Assembly: GCA_937873255.1 (NCBI GenBank)
Contig: CALMVM010000573.1
Location: 1-5,149 of the forward strand
Reading direction: 5' to 3'
Source: an uncultured Verrucomicrobiota bacterium
GTDB taxonomy: Bacteria; Verrucomicrobiota; Verrucomicrobiia; Chthoniobacterales; SZAS-18
DNA: 5,149 nucleotides
Position numbers and translations under genes: made by a program. The notes beneath the pieces are model-generated. The model made no database searches. It was not told the origin of the DNA and saw only the letters and a program-made list of their open reading frames with translations. Shown here in pieces: positions 1-5,149 of the stretch (position 1 is its first letter; each line of letters begins with the position of its first letter).

Positions 1-1037
1 CCTTCCGCAGGTTTGTTTTGGGAACGACGGCGGCTTTGACGATGGCAGTCGTGCCGGCCCGGGGTCAATCGCTGGACAGAGCTTCGACCACCACCCTCGC
101 CACAACCGACCGGGTGGTCATCACGGACGAAGGGGTTGCCAGCGCGTACGGCGCGCCGGCCGCATTTTCCCGCAGCCGTTTCGCCAACCTCACCAACGCC
201 TACGTGCTGCCGCCTTACGCGGTGTACGCCGGTTTGATCTACGAGGGACGCGCCCTGCGCTACGACCATCCCGACCATCTTTTCACCCAGGAAATCGAAC
301 TCGGCCTGCCCTACCGTTTCGGCGTGGCCATCGAAAACGGCCAGGAAGCGTACCGCAATCGTGGACAGGAAACGACACTCAGCTTCGAACTACGCTACGC
401 ACTGGCCGACTGGAACAAAATCCCGCTCAACCCGACGCTGTTCGTGGAATATCGCAAGGGCTTTGGGCGCATCTTTCACGATGAAGGCGTGCCGATGCGG
501 CGGGACAAGGGAGATGACGACGGCGACGTGGATGTCGATACCGCCCGGCGGCAGGCGCACCACGTCCGGAAAGCCGAGGATGAAGGAGATGACGAAGAAG
601 GCGGGGGAGGGCGTCCGCGCATCCCCGACGCCGTCGAGTTTCGTTTGTTGCTGGCGCAGGATTTCCACGAAAAGGTCGAGTGGGCGATGAACTTCTTTTA
701 TGAGTTGGAAGTGCAAGGCGACCGGGGCCGGGAATGGGGTTTTGCGCAGAGCCTGCTCACCCCCGTGCTTTCGCGGGAGCGATTGAAGGTCGGGCTGGAA
801 ATGCAGTACTCCAACTTCACCGATAAAGACACGCGGGGAGACGCGGCGAATCGTTTCATCATCGGCCCGACGGTGGCCTTCAAACCCACGCGGAATACAC
901 GCATCGATTTATCCCCTCTGTTCGGGGTGACCTTCGATGCGCCGAGGGTGCAGGGGTTTGCAGTGTTCTCCTACACTTTCGGTCCCGGTGGTGAAGGCAA
1001 GGAATCAGAGGCTCCTGCCTCTACCCGCAACCGATAA
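1..1037 (+). CDS. Exported outer-membrane beta-barrel-like protein with acidic insert (5' partial)
   Basis: The frame is open from the first bases, and codons before the first possible start (TTG at 18) read FRRFV. The true start is therefore upstream and the 5' end is missing. Residues are numbered from the TTG. The N-terminus is a signal peptide: an Arg-Arg pair, a hydrophobic run ending near VVPARG, then a polar mature start at about residue 17. From about residue 52 the chain alternates aromatic/aliphatic and polar residues (for example AYVLPPYAVYAGLIYEG, EIELGLPYRFGVAIE, TLFVEYRKGFG), ending in the strand-like GFAVFSYTFG at about 313-322. This is the pattern of a small outer-membrane barrel, followed by a charged ~17-residue tail. 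Residues ~160-203 form a highly acidic, Gly- and His-containing insert, probably an extracellular loop. I do not recognise a named family, and the substrate is unknown. Export and barrel fold are inferred from sequence pattern only. Confidence 0.72.
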   Translation, partial: FRRFVLGTTAALTMAVVPARGQSLDRASTTTLATTDRVVITDEGVASAYGAPAAFSRSRFANLTNAYVLPPYAVYAGLIYEGRALRYDHPDHLFTQEIELGLPYRFGVAIENGQEAYRNRGQETTLSFELRYALADWNKIPLNPTLFVEYRKGFGRIFHDEGVPMRRDKGDDDGDVDVDTARRQAHHVRKAEDEGDDEEGGGGRPRIPDAVEFRLLLAQDFHEKVEWAMNFFYELEVQGDRGREWGFAQSLLTPVLSRERLKVGLEMQYSNFTDKDTRGDAANRFIIGPTVAFKPTRNTRIDLSPLFGVTFDAPRVQGFAVFSYTFGPGGEGKESEAPASTRNR

Positions 1038-1073
1038 CGCGGCGAACCCGCTTGTGCGCTGTCGCGTCCGGAA

Positions 1074-1096
1074 ATTTACGCGAGGATCGCGTAAAT
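1074..1096. repeat. Perfect 10-bp palindrome with 3-base loop
   Basis: ATTTACGCGA (1074-1083), loop GGA, then TCGCGTAAAT (1087-1096): the two arms are exact reverse complements. It lies 37 bases after the stop of the upstream gene, which fits a terminator or mRNA 3'-end hairpin. However, no T-run follows it on the plus strand, and on the minus strand only 'ttt' follows, so a standard Rho-independent terminator is not shown. A dimeric protein-binding site is the alternative. Confidence 0.6.
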
Positions 1097-1269
1097 GGTG
1101 ACGGGCTGATGTGCGACCTTGCCCCGTTCCGAGTCTGCGTGCCATGGTTTCGCGTCGCCAAAGGGACCGATGGCAAATCGGGCGAATGGATTCTTTACAA
1201 GGGAGAGAGGGACGGCAAGCCGCGCTACAGCGTCTTTCGATTGCGCGTGAGGGCGTCTGCTCTCTTCGT

Positions 1270-1399
1270 CTGTCATTCTGAGCGCAGCGAAGGACCTCTC
1301 GGCGTGGTACCCGCGAGATGATGGCTTTTCCGGCCGAGCGTGAGGTGGAAGGCGGGCGGGTACCTCGGGCGAGGTCCTTCGCTGCGCTCAGGATGACAG
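1270..1399. repeat. REP/MITE-like long inverted repeat
   Basis: The left arm 1270-1298 and right arm 1371-1399 are reverse complements at 28 of 29 positions; the single mismatch is a T/C difference at 1277. An inner pair, GGTACCCGC at 1306-1314 and GCGGGTACC at 1356-1364, extends the fold past a small internal loop, leaving a ~41-base central loop. The arm core GAGCGCAGCGAAGGACCT is a dispersed repeat I know from many soil-bacterial genomes, where it yields spurious peptides such as 'ERSEGP' and 'ILSAAKDL'; both appear in translations here. There is no transposase inside and no obvious target-site duplication at the ends. It could end transcription from both converging genes, which is an inference from position. 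Confidence 0.8.
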
Positions 1400-1445
1400 A
1401 AGCTTTTTGGTGGCTGTCGTCTCCTACAGGCAAATGAAAAACGCT

Positions 1446-3776
1446 CTAAAATCCCACGGCCAGTCCCGCGTAGCCGTTGATGCCGGGGGCGGGTTCGATG
1501 CCGTTCTGGAAGACGCGCGAATAATAGATCTGGTTGGTCAGGTTGGAGACGCCCGCCAGCAGCCGCAGGTGGCTGTTGATGTTGTAATCCGCCGCGAGGT
1601 CGAGCGTGTAGTACGCAGGGATCTTCGCCGGCAGTGTCGCCGTGCCCAGGTTGGAATCCTGATAGTATTCCGACGACACGGACACCGCCGTCAGGCTGAT
1701 GTTGAAGCGTTTGTCCTGGCGGAAGGTCAGGCCGGCCTTGACGACGGTTTTCGGCGCGAAGGCCGGCGTCTTGCCGACCCGGCCCGCAATCGAACTGCTC
1801 GTGAACGTGGCATCGAGCAGTTGCAGGTTGCCGAAGGCCGTGAGGTGGGTCGTCTTCTTCTGGTAAGCGAGGAAGTCGTAGGCGAGTTCGCCCTCGAAGC
1901 CACGGTGGCGGGTGTCCCCGCTGTTGACGTTGGTGACATCCGTCCGGTTGAGCTGGATCGACTCGATGCGGTTGGTGAAGTCGATCCAGAACAAACCCAC
2001 GTCGTACCACAACCCGGTGATCGGCGTGCCGTGGACGCCGCCTTCGTAGGTCATGGACTTCGATGGGTCGGCCGTGTTGCCCGGCTGGAGGTTGGCGAAC
2101 GGCGAGGCCACGTCGAAATAACGCAACGGCCGCCAGCCGCTGGACACGTTAAAGTACGTCTCGTTGCCCTTGCCGAAGTCATTGCCCAGGCCGACGGCCC
2201 AGAGCGGCACCCAGCGATCCGCGCTGACGCGTACCAGCGGTCGGGTGAGGAACGGCGGCTTGACGGTTTCGTTCACGTCCACGGACTCGTGGTCGATGCG
2301 CAGCGAGGGCACGACGTGGATGCCGTAGGGCAGGCGGAAGACGTTTTCCGCGAAGAACGCCTGGTAGTTGGAATTGCGCGACTGGTCGAGGCGCGGCACG
2401 CCGGAGCTGTCGTCCTTGTTCGTGTAGAGGTTCGTGTTCGTATACTGCCGGAACGGTGCGTCGTCGTGGTAGACGACGCCGCCGAAGGTCAGCGCGTTGC
2501 CCCGGCCCCAGCGTTTGATGGCCCGCACGTCGCCGCCCACGTTGTAGAACTTCTCGATCTGCACCGTGGTCGTCGCCGGGGCCACGCCGGCGGCGCTCAG
2601 GTTGCCTGCCGCGCGGGTGTCGAGGTCCTGGTAGGTGTCCCACGCCTTGGCCTCCAGCCGCCAGCCGTCGTCGAAGTCGCGGTTGTACATCAGCACGGCC
2701 GAATACCGGTCCACCCAATCGTGGTTGTACGGCGTCGGCGAGAAGTTGCGGTCCGCCTCGAACTGCTGGTAGGTGATGCGCCCGGGGTCGCCGGCGGTCA
2801 CGCGGTACGCGCCGAGGCTGAGCGAGAGCGTTTGTTTGTCATCGGGATGGTAGGCGACGAAGAGGTCGGTCTGGAGCAGGTTGGACCGGGAATTATCGCG
2901 CTGTCCGTCGGATCGTACGTCGCCGAAGTCGATCCGGAAATCGAACTTCCCGTAGGAGCCTTCGAGCATGTTGTAGGTCGAGTAGAGACCATAGCCGCCG
3001 CCGACCTGTTCGCTGTAGCCACTGAGGGCTTGCCCGGGCTCGGGTCGGCGGCTCACGAAGTTGATGGCCGGCGCGGGCTCGGGTCCGTAGAGCAGGCTGT
3101 TGCCCGCGCGGATGACCTGGATCTGGCTGATGCTCTGGTAGAGGGGCAGGTAATACAGCGTCGGAAAGCCGATCCAGTCCGTCGTGATGGGAAGACCGTC
3201 CTGCAACACCAGCACGAACTCGGATTCCTGCGGGTTGCCCAGGCCCCGGTAGCTCAGGTTGAACTGCGCGGGTGTCTGCTGCTCGGTGACGAGGACCCCC
3301 GGCGAGCGCGCGAAAGCTTCCTGCTGGTCGTTATCGATGATCGTCGGGATTTTATCGAGATTCGTGACGGTGGTCTTCTTGGTGACGGTGATCTGCGTGC
3401 CGGACACCTCCTTCATGAGGTGATCCAACTTCGGGCGTTGGTCGTCGGGCAATTTGTATTCCGGCGTCTCGGCGGTGATGACCACGTGCGAGACTTCGGA
3501 ATCGTCCGACTTCTTCTTGGCAGAAGTCGGGTCCGACGTGGCGTTGATCGAATAGCGCGTCAGCTCTTGACCGTGCAGCCCCCCGGAAAAGTACAGTGCC
3601 GCGGCAGAAAACACTCCGCTCAAGGCGACGGATGTCCACCGCTTCGCCGTCAGGCATTTTCCATGCGTCGGCCTGGCGTCGCCACCGGCAAGGTGGTGAA
3701 CATCGTTGGAGGGAATTCTTAAAAAAGAACTCCCATCCGGAGGATTTGCACAAAAAAGAATGGCGGGCCTGTCCAT
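1446..3776 (-). CDS. FecA-like TonB-dependent outer-membrane receptor
   Basis: This receptor imports a scarce ligand, probably a ferric chelate, across the outer membrane using TonB/ExbBD energy. Residues count from the ATG at 3776. The signal peptide is at about 42-69 (TAKRW, then a hydrophobic stretch to GGLHG). A TonB-box-like SHVVITA is at 96-102, and the linker GTQITVTKKTTV at 126-137 is typical of FecA-like receptors of this group. The plug is at ~140-245 with NLSYRGLG, ESEFVLVLQDGLPI, FPTLYYLP and the IRAGNSLLYGPEPAPAINFV motif. A 22-strand barrel should fill the rest, including YEGGVHGTP and FWIDFTNRIES, and the chain ends in Phe (GLAVGF), as outer-membrane barrels do. No N-terminal STN domain is present. 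The length is normal for the family. The ATG at 3776 is the only standard in-frame start before the signal peptide, but the 41 residues it adds look non-coding, so the true start is probably near 3664-3651 (see findings). The ligand is unproven. Confidence 0.93.
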   Translation of the reverse strand: MDRPAILFCANPPDGSSFLRIPSNDVHHLAGGDARPTHGKCLTAKRWTSVALSGVFSAAALYFSGGLHGQELTRYSINATSDPTSAKKKSDDSEVSHVVITAETPEYKLPDDQRPKLDHLMKEVSGTQITVTKKTTVTNLDKIPTIIDNDQQEAFARSPGVLVTEQQTPAQFNLSYRGLGNPQESEFVLVLQDGLPITTDWIGFPTLYYLPLYQSISQIQVIRAGNSLLYGPEPAPAINFVSRRPEPGQALSGYSEQVGGGYGLYSTYNMLEGSYGKFDFRIDFGDVRSDGQRDNSRSNLLQTDLFVAYHPDDKQTLSLSLGAYRVTAGDPGRITYQQFEADRNFSPTPYNHDWVDRYSAVLMYNRDFDDGWRLEAKAWDTYQDLDTRAAGNLSAAGVAPATTTVQIEKFYNVGGDVRAIKRWGRGNALTFGGVVYHDDAPFRQYTNTNLYTNKDDSSGVPRLDQSRNSNYQAFFAENVFRLPYGIHVVPSLRIDHESVDVNETVKPPFLTRPLVRVSADRWVPLWAVGLGNDFGKGNETYFNVSSGWRPLRYFDVASPFANLQPGNTADPSKSMTYEGGVHGTPITGLWYDVGLFWIDFTNRIESIQLNRTDVTNVNSGDTRHRGFEGELAYDFLAYQKKTTHLTAFGNLQLLDATFTSSSIAGRVGKTPAFAPKTVVKAGLTFRQDKRFNISLTAVSVSSEYYQDSNLGTATLPAKIPAYYTLDLAADYNINSHLRLLAGVSNLTNQIYYSRVFQNGIEPAPGINGYAGLAVGF
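3682..3696 (-). repeat. Small stem-loop just before the probable receptor start
   Basis: On the minus strand, CCACC, loop TTGCC, GGTGG forms a 5-bp GC-rich stem. It lies about 17 bases upstream of the out-of-frame ATG at 3664 and its AGG ribosome-site-like triplet. Such a short stem can arise by chance. Its position in the leader is the only reason to note it. Confidence 0.3.
3711..3734 (-). repeat. AT-rich 10-bp hairpin in the receptor leader
   Basis: Read on the minus strand this is GGGAGTTCTT, loop TTTT, AAGAATTCCC. Nine of ten positions are Watson-Crick, and the remaining one is a G-T that would be a G-U wobble in RNA, so the transcript can form an uninterrupted 10-bp stem with a four-base loop. 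It interrupts otherwise GC-rich sequence and lies ~47 bases before the ATG at 3664. A second, competing pairing uses the upstream CTCC (ending at 3740) with the GGAG of the left arm. It could be an RNA control element or a DNA operator. If translation really began at 3776, the hairpin would be coding, which I think unlikely. Confidence 0.5.
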
Positions 3777-3821
3777 CGGCGCGGAAGATGAGGATGTCGG
3801 AGGAAAGCGGCAAGGAAAAAC

Positions 3822-3864
3822 TCATTGTCAAATGAATTTTGTGCCATCTGCCGGGCAATTCCAA
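3822..3864 (-). promoter_or_regulatory. Candidate sigma-70 promoter with overlapping palindrome for the receptor gene
   Basis: On the minus strand a -35-like TTGGAA (3864-3859) and a -10-like CAAAAT (3841-3836) are separated by exactly 17 bases; each matches the consensus at 4 of 6 positions. Immediately downstream, TCATTTGACAATGA (3835-3822) is a palindrome with 5-bp arms and a 4-base spacer that would cover the expected transcription start near 3829, a classic place for a repressor. The arm order is TCATT..AATGA, the opposite of a Fur box, so I do not call it Fur. A TTGACA inside the palindrome is an alternative -35, but no acceptable -10 follows it. Confidence 0.4.
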
Positions 3865-4191
3865 CGCCCGCAAGCAACGATCCGACCCGGGCAGGATGAT
3901 CTTCAGGATGTGCCGCGCATCTGCCGGAATCCCACTCGCATTGTCCGCCAACCGGTCGGCCATAGTGCTGGCAAGGCGATGAGGGAGGCATGGGCCATCA
4001 TGCGTAGAGAGAATCGTGAATGCGGATATACAACCCCATCCTGGGCATGCTTGCGACGCTGCTGACCCAGGGGTGGGACCACGGCGGTGACGAAAGAGTT
4101 CGCAACCCGTGCGCGGGTTCTCGGCAGGCCAAGTGAAGAGATCATCGGCACGCGGCTACGTTGTCGCGCAAGCCGCCGCCGCCGTTTTTCG
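3865..4191. other. Intergenic stretch with no convincing gene
   Basis: These ~330 bases lie between the stop of the hybrid kinase and the receptor's candidate promoter. Short open frames exist on both strands, but they overlap each other and have no recognisable motif, ribosome site or conserved composition. No tRNA arms or CRISPR-like repeats are visible. The only local structures are two weak inverted repeats: AACCCG/CGGGTT (4104-4119, described separately), and GCGGCT (4152-4157) with AGCCGC (4171-4176), which has a 13-base loop. Confidence 0.5.
4104..4119 (-). terminator. Possible weak terminator hairpin after the hybrid kinase gene
   Basis: AACCCG (4104-4109), four loop bases, CGGGTT (4114-4119) is a perfect 6-bp inverted repeat ~73 bases beyond the kinase stop codon. 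On the minus strand it is followed by GCGAACTCTTTCG, a poor U-tract, so intrinsic termination would be weak at best. I list it because it is the best hairpin in the position where transcription of the kinase gene should end. Confidence 0.25.
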
Positions 4192-5149
4192 TCACACGGT
4201 GATTGCGTGTTCCTGCCGTGCAATGGCTCGTTCGAGTACGGCCTTCAACTCCGGCTGGCGGATCGGCTTGCTGAGATAATCATTCATCCCCGCGGCCATG
4301 CACGCTTCCCGGTCTTCTTTCATGGCGTTCGCGGTCAGCGCGACGATGTACGGCCGCTCGGATGGAGCGAGCAGTTTATCGATCCGCCGGGTCGCTTCGA
4401 GCCCGTCGATTTCCGGCATCTGGACATCCATGAAAACGAGGTCGTAGCGCTGACGCTGCACCGCCGCGGTGGCCTCTTCCCCATCGACGGCAAGATCGCT
4501 GGCGTACCCGTATTGCAACAGCACGCGTTTGATGACCTGTTGGTTGATGGCGTTGTCCTCCGCCACCAGGATCTTCAGCGGAAACCGGGTGGCCATTGCC
4601 GGATCGGCACCTTGCGGCGGCCGGCTCACGCGTGCGTTCGATTTGGCGCTGCCCAAGGCCGTGGTCAGTGCGTTCAGCAGATGCGCCTGCTTGACGGGTT
4701 TCATGAGCCGTGACGCAAACTCGTCGGCCGCGTTGAGACCGCCTCCTTTGGTGGGGATGGAAGAACTCAGCAGCACGAGCGGCAAGGCCCGAAGAGTTTC
4801 CCGGGAATGAATCTTTCGCGCCAGTTCGTAGCCGTCCATGTCGGGCATCTGCCAATCCAGGATGGCGAGGTCTATCTGCGGGCCGCTCTCCAGACACGAC
4901 AACGCGTCCGCCGGCACCGCAAAGGCTGTGGGGACCATGCCCCAACGCTCGGTTTGAATTTGCAGGATCTGGCGGTTGATCTCGCCGTCGTCCACGATGA
5001 GCACCCGCTTGTCCTTGAGGATGGCCGACGAAGCGAGATATTTTTTCCGGCGTGGAGAACAGGTCTCTTTCGCGAAGACCGTGAAGAAAAACGAGGTGCC
5101 GACACCTGACCTGGTCTCGACCCAGATCCGTCCGCCCATCGCCTCCACG
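4192..5149 (-). CDS. Hybrid sensor histidine kinase, C-terminal part with two receiver domains (5' partial)
   Basis: The frame enters from the right edge of the window. Residues count from the GTG at 5148, which is an internal Val. Residues 1-25 (VEAMGGRIWVETRSGVGTSF) are the C-terminal end of a histidine-kinase ATPase domain including its last glycine box, so the sensor, DHp and most of the ATPase lie outside. Receiver 1 (~47-165) has acidic-pocket Asp53-Asp54, phospho-acceptor Asp98 in LDWQMPDMDG, Ser128 and Lys150. Receiver 2 (~191-309) has Glu197-Asp198, phospho-acceptor Asp241 in FMDVQMPEIDG, Thr272 and Lys294. All key residues are present, so both receivers should be phosphorylated. The protein stops nine residues after receiver 2, with no Hpt or output domain, so phosphotransfer must go to separate partners not seen here. 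It would act at the membrane or in the cytoplasm; the signal is unknown because the sensor is missing. Confidence 0.95.
   Translation of the reverse strand, partial: VEAMGGRIWVETRSGVGTSFFFTVFAKETCSPRRKKYLASSAILKDKRVLIVDDGEINRQILQIQTERWGMVPTAFAVPADALSCLESGPQIDLAILDWQMPDMDGYELARKIHSRETLRALPLVLLSSSIPTKGGGLNAADEFASRLMKPVKQAHLLNALTTALGSAKSNARVSRPPQGADPAMATRFPLKILVAEDNAINQQVIKRVLLQYGYASDLAVDGEEATAAVQRQRYDLVFMDVQMPEIDGLEATRRIDKLLAPSERPYIVALTANAMKEDREACMAAGMNDYLSKPIRQPELKAVLERAIARQEHAITV

Larger units (their letters stand above)
1038..1445. other. Convergent intergenic region without a credible gene
   Basis: This gap separates the stop of the plus-strand barrel gene from the stop of the minus-strand receptor. 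It holds a perfect short palindrome (1074-1096) and a long inverted repeat (1270-1399), listed separately. The 173 bases between them contain an open frame starting at 1052, but that frame runs straight into the long repeat and has no recognisable domain or ribosome site, so I do not call it. Both flanking genes end here, so the hairpins are in the right place to end transcription. No rRNA, tRNA or CRISPR signature is visible. Confidence 0.6.

Noticed and set aside
1052..1321. An 89-codon plus-strand frame after the barrel gene, containing a protein-like stretch GEWILYKGERDGKPRYSV
   Set aside because: It has no family match I recognise and no ribosome site, it spans the 1074-1096 palindrome, and it ends inside the dispersed inverted repeat, whose translated 'ERSEGP' is a known artefact.
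1407..3722. A 771-codon open frame on the plus strand, fully antisense to the receptor gene
   Set aside because: It is a by-product of GC-rich codon use in the receptor. Its translation is rich in Arg, Val, Gly and Asp without any domain, while the minus strand gives a complete, motif-rich TonB-dependent receptor.
3822..3835. A Fur box upstream of the receptor
   Set aside because: The half-sites are TCATT..AATGA, the reverse order of the Fur consensus arms, and the spacing differs.
3842..3848. A sigma-54 promoter (TGGCAC on the minus strand)
   Set aside because: The required TTGC element at the -12 spacing is absent; the sequence there reads TCATT.
3352..3963. A 203-codon minus-strand frame overlapping the receptor's 5' end and leader
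   Set aside because: It runs out of frame through the receptor's signal peptide and plug, so it is a shadow. Its N-terminal part (MADRLADNASGIPADARHIL) looks protein-like but matches nothing I know.
4152..4185. A Rho-independent terminator formed by GCGGCT/AGCCGC with the T-run at 4184-4188
   Set aside because: The stem is only 6 bp with a 13-base loop, the T-run is separated from it by several bases and lies on the plus strand, where no gene ends nearby.
3903..4223. A 106-codon minus-strand frame between the kinase and the receptor
   Set aside because: It overlaps the end of the kinase gene in another frame, is Arg-rich and shows no motif or ribosome site.

Overview
The window is a GC-rich stretch of a Gram-negative (diderm) bacterium, shown by two outer-membrane beta-barrel genes and a TonB-dependent receptor. 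The receptor most resembles the FecA-like receptors I know from Verrucomicrobiota (Opitutus-type) and related soil or freshwater phyla. The long inverted repeat at 1270-1399 belongs to a sequence type common in Acidobacteriota, Verrucomicrobiota and similar genomes. The phylum is an inference from recall, not a database result.

Layout: (1) 1-1037, plus strand, the 3' part of a gene for an exported, probably beta-barrel outer-membrane protein with a long acidic, His-containing insert. Its start lies before the window. (2) 1038-1445, a convergent intergenic region with a perfect 10-bp palindrome (1074-1096) and a ~130-bp REP/MITE-like inverted repeat (1270-1399). (3) 1446-3776, minus strand, a complete FecA-like TonB-dependent receptor whose annotated 5' end is doubtful. 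The signal peptide begins only at about codon 42, and no standard start codon sits there in frame. (4) About 3665-4191, the receptor's leader and promoter region: a candidate sigma-70 promoter with an adjacent 14-bp palindrome and an AT-rich 10-bp hairpin, followed by ~330 bp with no convincing gene. (5) 4192-5149, minus strand, the C-terminal part of a hybrid sensor histidine kinase with two receiver domains. Its kinase core lies beyond the window.

The hybrid kinase and the receptor are on the same strand with a ~415-bp gap, and the receptor seems to have its own promoter. The receptor lacks the N-terminal STN signalling domain used by FecA/FecIR systems. If it is regulated locally, a phosphorelay or a leader/operator mechanism is more likely than surface signalling through an anti-sigma factor, but nothing here proves a link. 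I see no strong case for a wholly new system. The best leads are the 5' end and leader of the receptor gene, and the acidic insert of the first protein.
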